A program made the position numbers and the translations under genes. The notes under the pieces are model-generated. The model searched no databases. It worked only from the letters and a program-made list of their open reading frames with translations, and was not told where the DNA came from. Below are positions 49,801-61,224 of a DNA stretch of 64,000 bases, in pieces. Origin of the DNA: Diploscapter coronatus (lineage: Eukaryota; Nematoda; Chromadorea; Rhabditida; Rhabditidae). Every line of letters begins with the position of its first letter. Within the stretch, counting starts at the first letter, position 1. The stretch covers positions 64,867,249-64,931,248 of the forward strand of contig OZ038423.1 in the NCBI GenBank assembly GCA_964036155.1, given 5' to 3'.

Positions 49801-52800
49801 CTTCAAAAATAGCGTGCCGAAAGTTTTGCAGCTTTTTACACATAAATTTCTGAAAGCATCTTCTGAACTTTTGATTTGGGCATTTGCGCTTCTTGAATAG
49901 ATTAAAAAAAAAAATTTGTATCTTCTAGAAACAAATTTAATGGAATATTTGCAGGTAGCATTGGACGGTCTGTTGCACCCAACCGTCAACCGCATCATCT
50001 CGCCCTCTCTGCTCTTCCTCATCGCCATCGTCGAGTCTATGCCCCCGGCTGCTCTCAACAAACTCGGCCCTTCTCTCTTCACCAAGATCATCAACTTCCA
50101 CAAGAACAACCTATTGGTATGAAATTTCAAATTCTTTTATTTTATTAGTTTTTCAGTCCCCCGCGGTGCAATGCCTAGTGTTCCGAGTACTGTCGGCCCT
50201 GGGAGTGCGTCTGCCTCGTCTGGTCCTTTCCGACTCAACCCTCATTCCATCACTCTTCGCCTGCATTTCATCGGTATTCATTACCCTGATTCAATTTCAT
50301 TTATTGTGTTCCTTTCAGTCGCACGAAGATGTTTCGTATTCAGTCGTGGACACTCTGGTCTCCTATCTGCCTTCTTTTTCGCTTCCCGAGGCAGCCGACT
50401 TCCTTCTCACTCTCCGTCCACTCGTCTCCTCGTATCTGTCACATGTAAGTTGCATTTTGAGAAAAAAATAATCTTTAAAATCCATTGCAATATTTCCACT
50501 CGTCTAGTATAGAAAAATTATTTTTCCATATGGAAGATGGGCAATAACATGGATCTCACACAACCCTTATCAAGAAAAAAGCATAGATCGCGGTGTCAAA
50601 AATAGTCGCAAACTTGGAAAATTAAAAGTGAATTTAACTTATCACAATCAGATTTTTTAATAGAATCGTTTTTTTTTTTTTAAATAAACAACAAAATAAA
50701 TCTAATCACTAGACAAATCACTAACAACATTATTCATGAACCAGAATGCAAATTCAGGCCGATGGGAAGAGTCGTCTGGTGGCCCTCAAATACGCAGAGG
50801 CTCTGCTTGCCGCAGACGAAATTAGCCTTCTCTGGGATATTCTTCTCCTCTCGGGCGACAGGTGAGATTCTGTGTCCAAATAGAAATCTGATGTCATAAC
50901 AGCAATGGTTGCTGGTTTATTACTCGTTATTTAAATCATCTAGCTTTTCATTGAAACAACGCTCTAAATAAGAAAAAAGGTATTGCATTTCTTGAAAGAA
51001 TAATCGTTTAAACAAATTATTTACGAGAAAATTACTTTTAATAATTTTTTGAGTTATCTTATTCTCTAAAGATTTTTTTTTATAATCATCAAGGTTACCA
51101 TCAGCAACAACAACTCGTTACTGTGCACCAATGATGTAAGCACGTTGCATAGAGACATTGAATTTGGTTGATTAGGGAAGGGGATAGACCGACTTGTGTT
51201 GAATGATTGGTTTCATGTGTTCACGGATAACATAATGTTTTAGTCGTGATGAAGTGCGCAAAGAGGCCTACCGCCTGCTGGATTGTTCCCTGGTGAAGTG
51301 TCCTCCTGCACTAGAAGATCTCGTGGACTTCATCTGGGAGCGGACCAAGGAGCAGGTGGCCAATGAGAATGGAGAGGAGAAGCAGCAGAAACCCAGTATC
51401 GATATTGGGGTGTTCAAAACGGTGAAGCTTTCTATCAATATAATATCCTTTTTCATTGAATGAATGAATCCTCGTGATTATTCTTCATAATTCATCCAAA
51501 CTAATGCAATATGTTTATTTTCAGATTTCTCGCTACATTTGGTGCATAGCTGACAGACAGTCGAGCGGCAAGTCGAAGCTGGAAATCGCCGAGGCGAATG
51601 AGGAGGGCGAGGAGTGGACTGCGATTGCACCCAGAGTGACGAGGAGATTCCGACAGATGCAAGACAAGGACAGGGCTGCGCATGCGCTCAGATTGTGCCT
51701 GCCGACACTCAGGGATGCGGCTGGTAAGCCGAAAATATGTCGTTTTACGAATCAATTGATGAGTTGTGTGCAATTCCGAAATAGTTTTCAATTTTTAAAA
51801 TCAAAGATTAAGAAAGTAGCTTTTCGAATTTAAAAAAAATTATATGTGCGCATCCCTAATTTCTCTATTAAAATTATCCGCTGGATCAAGTCACTGTCCA
51901 AAATTCAATGAACTAGTTATCGTTAGAATCGAGGCTTCATATTTCGTGCCACAATGTCTCTACCAGCCAAAGTTCTTGAACAGGACTGATTTCATCAATT
52001 TACGAATTATTATTCTTCCAGATGAACATTCACTATGCACGCTGCTTTCCCTGCTGCACTCCATCCACTCTCTGCCTGCCCTGCCCTATTCCCTGTCTCT
52101 GGCAACTCGTCAAGTCCAGAACTTCAACCAGACCTCGATATCCTCTCTGCTGGCTCGTCTGGTCGCATTCCTCACTCCTTCGCAGAGCAGCAGCATGCAG
52201 TTCGAACAGGCTCTGTCTGATCTGAAAACGGTAAGTCTAACAGTTTTTGCTTTCTTCTTTTACAAGTGAATTCGTTTTTGAAAAATGAATTATGCGTTTT
52301 CATAAGAAGAAAAAGCTTTGGAAAGTGGAATGAATACTAAGAATTTTTAAATATACTCTGAAAAAGATGTACTCCTGCTTTGTCGTTTCTTTAGCGTAAA
52401 AAATCTAATTCGTTGAGAAATTTCTGACATTTTTGTTATCATTAATCAATCTATAAATGAATGTATTTTGCAGAAGTCGGGTTGTCAGACGAGCTACCTC
52501 GCAGCTGCACGGGCGACGACAGAGCAGCAGAAGGCAGAGCTGGTGGAGGCCCTGCTAAAGCACATCGAAAGCGGCTACAGCACGCCCAACATCTCGCTCG
52601 AATTCGCCCTCGGAAGCACTGCTCATATCCTCGCCTCTATGGTAATCAAATACTAAATTTTGATATCAAATTAAACCTAGCTATTCCTATACCTAGCTAT
52701 ATTGAATCTTTTTAGCTACGAAATATTCAAAAATATGATTATAATCTAACTCCCATGAGCTTTCAGAAAACACCAGTCAAGTGTGCAACAGAACTGATTA

Positions 52801-55800
52801 AAATCTGCGAGCAGATAGCAGCTTCGCGGAAGGAGATCTTCTCGATGAAAATGAGGGAAAAAGCGATCGAAGTGATTGGACTCGTCAACTCGACTGAAAC
52901 GACCGACTGCGATGCACAGTGCGAGCAGCTCTATGAAGAGGTTGGAAAAATGTATTTGAATATATTTGCAAGTGAACGATTGAACTTCTTCATAATTAGG
53001 TTAGAAATGACAAGTAAACTAGAATATTATTAGCTAAAATTTTTATGGAATTGAAATTTACAGTCTGATCCAAATTTAGATACCGAAGTACAGCTTCAAC
53101 TTGTCTTTAGAACATTTCTTGAGAGAATTGATTTTTGTGCTTTTCATATGCAAATTCTCTGCGCTAGTCGTAACATTTGACAATAATTTCTTAACTTTCA
53201 GTGTGTGTCTTCCCTGCTCCGAATTGGCGAAGGCCCTCCTCAGCCAGAGTTGCAGCTGTCAGTGGGCGCTGCCCTCTTCCACTCTGCTCTCGGTCTGTAT
53301 TCGCCTCTAAGGAGGGATCAGTTCGAACAACTCGAAGCAGAAATTACCGTAAGTTCTTCTACTTTCGTTTCTATGCAACAATTTACTAGTAAATAATATC
53401 TTCCAAAGTTCATTTATTGGTGAACCACGCGGTCTGCTGACATACCTACAATTTATTATCACGAGAAAAACGAATTTCGTCAATAACTTTTCTACCGATA
53501 AATGTTTTTCGTGTGATCAGGTTTATGGAAAGGTACTGCAAAATTCTAAATAAACTCAAAGGAGCTGGCAATCAACCCGATAATTTTGTTGTCAATATAT
53601 ACCACTTTTTCAGCTCTCCACCCTTCCCCCCTCCTCCCAACAATTCCTGTCGCTGCGTCTGCCCTCCCTGCTCGACCGTCTTCTGCTCTGCCAGTCCTCC
53701 TCGCATCTGCACCAGCGTCGAGCCGCGTTCTCCTGGCTGCTGGTCGTCCTGCAGAAGGTCTCCCTCTTCAGTCCGCAACTCTATCGGCCGAGACTGCAGC
53801 ACATTCAGGAGGCCTTCTGCGATGGACTCACGGAATCCAATGGTATGCCTTTCTTTTTGAAGAATCATGAATTGAAAAAGACCAAATTTTCAACAAATTA
53901 ATAAAGAAAAACAAATGGCTTTATTTTCATCGAATTCAGAGTTCGTGCAAGAGATTTCATCTAGAGGACTGGGAACAGTCTATGAAATGGCTGGGGAAGA
54001 ACTGAAGAAAGAATTGGTTGGAACTCTCCTCTCTGCTATCACAGGTTCATTTTCAATATGTTTAAATATTGATTTTTCTTTTCTTTACTTTGAAAATTTC
54101 TATACTGAGTAGTAGAAATTGTAAATTTGGTATATTCTGAATGCCCGATTACTTTATGAATGAAAATATAATAATAACGCAATTTTTACAAACCGCAAAT
54201 AGACACACATTAAATTTATATTGATTGACAAAATCGATTTTTTTCTATTGCAAAATCCTTAAGTCAGGTCAATGTGATGTCTCAATGATCTGTTCGTTTT
54301 GTGTTACAATCGCATAATTTTTATCAGGCAATCAAAATGGCAAATCAATCATTCAAATGAACAAGTATTTCAAATCAAATTTTAATTTTCCACTAAGTAG
54401 ACTATCTGATAGCGTAAGGAAAATAGATGAAATATCGATAATATCACAGGATTTTTCAATTTTACTCTCCAAGTGAAAATTTCAGAAGGAAGGCGTATAA
54501 CTACGAAGATAGAGAAGGATAGTGTCGTATTTGAGGAAAATGAACTCGGAAAGGCTCCTGATGGGTAAGAAATTATGGAATACCGCGTCTTGTTCCCTAA
54601 CGAGCGATAAATTTATCCCATTTCTTTTTTCATTTTATTTCTTCCATCTAGGAATAGTGAAAATGAAGACGAAAAGAGTCTTGTCGTTAAGGGACATGAT
54701 TGAAATTAATTTATTTTGATGAGGAATTGGTCTCTTGCAGATCCTCCCTCAGCACCTACAAGGCCCTGTGCGACCTGGCTACAGACATGAATCAGCCCGA
54801 TCTCATCTACAAGTTCATGCAGCTCGCCAAACACAATGCCACTTGGAACTCAAAGAAGGTTAACCTTCTTAACTTCTTTTTTTTATAATTGATTTGCACT
54901 TCCTACAAAGGCCAAAATATAGTGACAATCAAAGTTGGGAACATTCACGATACTAAAAAGGTTGCTCTTTGAATTTTGTGATGGATTAGTCTAGGTAAAA
55001 TTTTGAGTATCATTTCCATTTGATTGTCTTCTTCAAGTTTGAAAAATCATGCATTATTCCAAACTTTGTTCGTACTATAAGTGGGAGAAGATGAATTATT
55101 TCTTTGTTATACTAATTTAGGGTAATTTTGTGATTTTTTTCTGTCATTAAAAAATATCATATCAGGGCGCTGCATTTGGATTCGGCGCCTTGTTGGAACA
55201 CGCTCGTGAAGAACTCGAGCCTTACTTCGGACAGCTCGTCCCCAAGATTTTCAGGTTCGAAATCTCATGTCTTTAAAAGCGGCAATCGATTTCAACGTTT
55301 TAGATATCGCTACGATCCAGACGTGAAGCTGCAGAACGCGTTCAAAGGAATCTACAACGCTTTGACGCAGAACAAGAAGAATGTGGTAAGAATTGCATTC
55401 GGTTTCTTGTTTGATATTTGAGGCTTTAATTTTTTTTAATTCTGAATGTTTCAGAAGATTAAAATTTAAGTTTAAATATCCCTGATGTTCTAATTTTCAA
55501 CTATTGACTTAGATGGACGAATTTGCTGACGAAATAGCGAAGGAGCTTCTCTCGATGATCACGAACAAGGAGTGGAGAGTGCGGGAGTCTTGGTGAGTTT
55601 GTACTTCATAAATTCATCCATTCCAATTTGATTCCTTCCAGCTGCCTGGCTCTGAGCGATCTGTTGCGCGGCCACGACACTCCGTACATCCACTCGCGAC
55701 TACCCGAGATATTCGATATCGTACTCAGACTCAAGGACGATGTCAAGGTCGGTCCGGAATTTTTAGTCAGAATAAGTCATATGGAGAAATGAGCTCAGTT

Positions 55801-58800
55801 TAGGCAACATCTTTATTTTATCTTTTTCTATTCGTAAATTTTTAATGATGATGAATCTCGGCGATTTCAAATAATTCGGGCAAGAATTGAAATGATCGAA
55901 AAATATTATAATTATGCAGAAAGTTTCTCCACTCATATCTCAATTCCAGGAGTCAGTCCGTCTAGCGGCAGAGCGAGCAGCGGAGTCAGTGCGTCGTCTG
56001 ATCATCCGCCTGTCGACCAGTTCGAATGAAGCCAAGTCGCAGGCCTTCCTCTCCCAGATGCTTCCTGTCATCCTCAACTGCGCCACTCAATCACCCATCA
56101 AAGTCAACAAAGCATTCGGGTTAGTACGCTCATATTTTCTTTATTTGAAACCATCAGTATAAATAATATTCGGCTGATAATAATATAGGATAGAGAAAAA
56201 ATAATGATAGAATTCTTTGTGTCAATGTGAGTTCATAAGGAGATGCATTGAGAATTTAGTAATTTCCAAAGGGCCATTTCATATGCACCGATTTAGAACG
56301 TCTCAAAATATCGATATAGTACAGACCTAGTCTCGAACATTTCCCACGATTCTTGTATGTGATTGTTTCACTCTGTCCTTTCAGCCTGATCTTGATAATC
56401 GAGTTGTGCAAATCGAGTGCCTCGCAACTCAAACCTCACGCAGCAGTGCTCATCCCGCAGCTGCTGGAGTCGATCAGCGACAACGAGTCCGCAGTACTCA
56501 ACTACCTTGCTGCCAGGAGCAACGAGGCTCAGCTCGAGGCTCTCGACGATGCCAGGGCCTCCTTGGCTCGCACCTCCCCCATGATGAGCGCTGTCAATGA
56601 TCTGCTTCCACAGGTAGGTCATTTTTATTACTGGGGGAATTATTCACTGGAAAGTAACTTTTTCTAACGATGACTCGATCTACAGGCTTACATTCATAAT
56701 CATAGTTCCAAACTTAAACCTCCATTATCTCGAATATAAAATTCGTTGACTCCAGAAAAATTAGGTAAAATTGAAGTCCTTCTCCAATTGATTTCGAATT
56801 CAGTTTTTGCCTACATATACTTCAAATCGGAATCTCGATTTTTGTCATATATTGAAAATGTTGCAGATATTTTTTGTCAAATGTCTATTCTTTCAGATCG
56901 ACTCCTCTGTGCTGGTAGCAATGCAACCCCGTCTATCGGAGCTGCTGCACTCGTCCGTTGGAGTGTCGACCCGCTCGGCCTCAGCCCAGTTCGTGACTAT
57001 GCTGAGTTTGCGCGCGCCCCAGCTGCTGCTCGACCATCGTGCCCAATGCGACCGTATGTTCCACTCGATCGTGCCCTCCCTGCGCGATCGCAATCCCTCG
57101 GTCCGCAAGCAGATGGCCGGCACTGCATCTCACCTGGCCAAGTTCGTCTCTGCCAACGAAATCAGCAACCTCATGAAGACTCTCGCTAAAGACCTCGTCT
57201 CTGATAGGGGTAAGCTTTTATTTATTCGATTTTTAGGTTAGGAATTCTTTAGGATTTTTATTGTGAATGTGAAAATACATAATTCCAAAGGCTATGTAAA
57301 ATTTTATCACAAAAATTGCCTCATTTCAAATGCGATATGTTCGGCGTAATTCATACTCATTTTCACTATGCAATTTTTCCCATTCCAGAAGACATGAAGC
57401 AAGGAGCGCGTCACGTGCTGCGCAGTCTGTCGCACAACTGCCCCGAGCTGCTGTCCAACTTCTCGACCCAGATCGTGCCCTACGTGTTCCTCGGCAAGTG
57501 CATGCAGGTCGAGAAGGGAGATGAGGTCGCCAAGAAGAAACAGGCTGAGTGGGAGGAATTGTGGACTGAAATCGTTCCCAGTAAGTCACGAGGTTGAAAT
57601 ATTTCTATTAAAAATGTTCTGTCTAGATGTTTTCTATCTTTTCAATTTTGTAGTCAAGACATTTGAGGCTCCTAAAATTCCTCTTCAATACTTCTATTTC
57701 ATCATAGATTAAAGAAGACTATTTTGCAGGCACGAATGCAGCAGTGCGTTTGTATGGAAACGAGATCTTCGATTTGGGCCTGTCGACTCTGAAGGAGAGC
57801 GAGATTTGGAGTGTGCGGGTGCAGGCTGCAAAGATGCTCGAGGAGGCTGTCAGGCAACTCAAAGGGACTCTAGAAGCCAACAAAGCTGGTAGGCTAATTA
57901 ACGAAAAAATTAAAAGTGTAGATATTAGAATTACGATGATTGTAGCATTGCATTTTACTTTTCGAAACCACGACACAAAATTGATAATTTCAGCTGAAGT
58001 AATCGGGCTGCTTCTGCCTCTGCTTTCTGGCAGAATTTGGGCTGGGAAGGAATCGATTCTCATCACAGTTCGTGCCATTCTCGAGGCAAATCCCAGTGAA
58101 TTCAGAAAGCATTGGAATGAGGAAATCAGGAATCAGGTTGGATGGTTTTGCATTCATTTTTTTCTTGTGAAAACAACATCATTACTTCAAAATCTCTCAT
58201 CATAAATTCAGCCAAATGAAAAGTTACGATTCATATCTTACTGTTAGTCATTTATTATGTGTCATGTTTGAAAGGAGAATTTTACCAATTTCGAGTGCAG
58301 CAATCAAAATTCTCACTAATGATTAGATGAAGAAATGCTTCTGAAAACACGACGAATGAAATTTTTATTTTTAAATAAATGTACAAGTGTCCAGAGCAAT
58401 AAGCTTTTCAAAACTCCTTTCTTTTCGATGCAACTTTTCTATTCAATAACTTGTCTCTTCATTTATTTCGTCTTGTGTTGAAATATCTTACTTCACGTGA
58501 TTTTAGGTGAAAACGATTCTGCAACGCGAGGCCTCGAAGAAGAACAAGCCGTACGTGACACAGGCCATTCAGACAGCTGCTGTAGGGGCCGCTGCACTCA
58601 GGGACAAGGAGTGGGCTGAAACGGTACACAACACGGCTGTCAACAATGTGGACAGGATCGTCAAAGGGTAGGGAAGAGATGGATGGATGAATTAATGAAG
58701 TGATTGCAGAGAGGCAGCATCGTCAGAGGAAGAAATGGAGGCACTCGAGCGGCAGACCATTAACGACAAATTTCTCGAGGCAAATCTTCTCGCCCTCGTT

Positions 58801-59716
58801 CTTCTCCTTCAGACCTATCAGGGTATGTATTGCATTTATATTTATTACTTGTGAAATGTGAGAAGATTTTTACTCATAATTTCATGTCTTTAAAATCTTG
58901 TTTTTAGGTTCTGACAGTGCGAACCTGCTGCAGACGATTCAGAAATACTTCGAGGATGAGAAGATCATCTGGAAGATGAAGTACTCTATGGTGCAGCTTC
59001 TGAGAGACACTTGCGAAAAGTAGGACTTCTTCATAAAGATAAATAGTGAAAATTGATCAGATGAAGGAATAATCTTTTATCATAACTGATAATTGATACC
59101 TTTGAATTGGAAATCATGCATGAAATGATGATATTTTACTTAACTTCTATTCTAGCTGGGAATGCTCGAACGTAGATATGAAGAATTTGTCGAACACGCT
59201 CATTACCCAGGCAGATTTGATGTTCCAGCAGCAGAGGACCAGTGTTGCTCAGCAATATATTCAGGTAGGAAAATTTTGAAATATTAGACTTATGCGATTA
59301 TCAGTACTTTCTACAAAAATAGTATATTATTGACATCCAAAAGAAAGGAAATAATATTTTTCGTAACAGAAGGTGTAAATCATATGTTTGTGCTTTGAAT
59401 ACATGTTTTACATGGGTGAATACTATTCAGTTAGTTATAATTTTATGCATTAATTTTCTCCTAACTCGCAAGGGAGAACATAATGAAGAAGAAATTGAAG
59501 AAGAATAACAGCATCCTAATTTATGGTCAAATAATTCGCGTTATTCAGGCTAATCAAACTTGTGAAACTGTTAAATTTCAGATACTATTCGTATTTTCGT
59601 CTCGTCGCGATGCATTCTCAGTGGACTGGCCCTCGGTCGTGCAACTCATCTCCTCCACAGAGTCCTTCCAGAAACAGGGCATCGATAAACGGGTCATTCC
59701 CATCTTCAATCAGTAG
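46854..59716 (+). CDS. ECM29: ECM29 proteasome adaptor and scaffold (ECPAS)
   Basis: Thirty-nine exons give 5403 nt and 1800 residues, close to human ECM29 (about 1845). Exons run 46854-46908, 47237-47358, 47898-48008, 48052-48176, 48374-48517, 48657-48783, 48954-49051, 49107-49148, 49281-49324, 49447-49673, 49955-50116, 50157-50273, 50319-50444, 50758-50861, 51244-51421, 51525-51723, 52022-52230, 52474-52641, 52767-52940, 53202-53348, 53614-53842, 53940-54044, 54486-54564, 54741-54858, 55166-55254, 55304-55385, 55513-55592, 55642-55747, 55950-56119, 56385-56613, 56897-57209, 57389-57580, 57730-57888, 57994-58136, 58507-58667, 58710-58822, 58908-59019, 59156-59264, 59582-59716. Family landmarks: [19 protein letters not shown] at the N-terminus, [69 protein letters not shown] and GRIWAGKES. 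The protein is a helical HEAT-like solenoid that links 26S proteasome core and cap and acts in proteasome quality control. Exons 5 and 9 needed choices among nearby splice sites; later exons are firm. Confidence 0.93.
51776..51858. repeat. hAT-like MITE fragment in an ECM29 intron
   Basis: AT-rich intronic sequence ending GTGCGCATCCCTAAT, which matches the right end of the fragment at 9647-9731. The left end is not clear. Confidence 0.25.
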
Positions 59717-61224
59717 ATAATCAATCGCACTAAAGTATTATATTTTTTTTAAATTTAATTTATTCAAATTCATTTAGGCTCAATTAGTCAAAATACAGGA
59801 TAATTTTGCAACTTATTTTTGATCCTAAATTTTTTCCAAAAATTATTTTTGAAAACGGCCAACTAGATGAGACATTTACGAAAAACTCAAGGCCAAAAAT
59901 GAGTTGTAAAATTATCGTGGAACACCTTGTACAGTGGCAGGTGAAAGCTTGGAACATACGTGATTTCAAATATAATTCTATTCTTTTCATTGGTTCATTT
60001 GGTTGAAATTTTTAGCAAATAATGAAGGCATCTAGTGATGAGTTTGCTAAATTTTAACCGAATAGATTCACGATATGCGCATAACTCAGACCTCATTCAA
60101 ATCACAATAGTTTCCAGCCTTTTGTCTGCCACCGTATCGTCTTCTACATTTAGTCATAATATTGATGATTGTGTCTCCCACTTTTATGTGATGCTTTGCA
60201 ACGAATGCAATGATTTTTTTTCTCAAATAAATTTTATGCAATTTCAATGATTCAGAAAAAAAATCTGGTTGTGTAATAATAAATGATTTTTTGAATTCCG
60301 CATTTCATCATTATCAAAGGAAAATTTATTCGAGATAGAGGAAGAAAAATAAATACTACTCATATAGAATTTGAAAGGAAAATCATCAATAGCACGGATA
60401 ATATTGAAGCATTGAAATTATTATTTTGAAAATTACTCGAAATTTGTGAATCATACGAAATAAAGGAAGAAAAACAAAATTTTCTAATACTTTCGCATAA
60501 TTTGAGATTTCCAATTTGAAACGTTGAAATTTTGGGAGAAGGTATGATACTACTTCAACAGGATATGATGAATTTATTACCATGAATAAAAAATTTCCTA
60601 GTCTTATTCCCACTATGTGGGGGATCGGTGACTATCGTCTGCAACCACCAACGAAACAACTTATTCTAGTCACACGTAGGGTTAGCGGGCCCGGCCCGAG
60701 GACAGACTGTTGTTGCGTGCAACAGCCGAGGGATTTTAGGCAATTTCTCGTGGTTTTATCCACTATCAACATTTCTTAACCCCCTTGGCTTGGGTAGGGA
60801 GCGGGGGGCAAACTTGAGACCTTAGCTGCAGGCAGTAACACACAACCACTGCGCTACACCGCCAAATACTGAAGTCTATTTCAAATTACAAATTAATTTC
60901 TTTATTTCATACTCAATGGAAGTTTAATTCTGTACCAAAGGAAAATGTTGAGAGAAAAAACACCTAATTTCGCTCGATTGGAGCGAATCTGCAGCAGCAT
61001 TGCGACAGCAAGTGGATGGAGCCTCTGAAATTGTCGATAATTAGTCAATCAACCACGAACAAATAGATAATTGGGCAATTAAAACGAAAAAAATCAAGAA
61101 AACGAAAATAAATGACGAACTTGTGTCGGCAAGCAACGAGGTGTAAACTCAGTACGCGAAATTCCTTCTTTCTCATATTGCAAAGCGGCATTTTTGGAAA
61201 GGAGGGAACAGCGTGAGCATAGCA
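59717..61224. other. Intergenic region containing a SINE
   Basis: AT-rich sequence between ECM29 and the last gene. No exon chain is supported. The only clear structure is the tRNA-derived repeat at about 60590-60866. Confidence 0.5.
60590..60866 (-). mobile_element. tRNA-derived SINE
   Basis: Read on the minus strand, the element opens GGCGGTGTAGCGCAGTGGTT. GTAGCGCAGTGG (60858-60847) matches the RNA polymerase III A box, and GGTCTCAAGTTTG (60821-60809) resembles a B box 37 nt further on. The cloverleaf stems do not pair, so it is tRNA-derived, not a tRNA gene. A GC-rich unrelated body follows, ending near CCCCCACATAGTGGGAATAA, the kind of 3' part seen in tRNA-derived SINEs. The boundaries are approximate. 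Confidence 0.6.

Noticed and set aside
53572..53868. 98-codon minus-strand frame
   Set aside because: It is the antisense shadow of ECM29 exon 53614-53842, whose plus-strand frame joins its neighbours exactly.
60800..60866. A functional tRNA gene
   Set aside because: The A box is good but the B box is degenerate, spacing is short and acceptor and arm stems do not pair, so a tRNA-derived SINE fits better.
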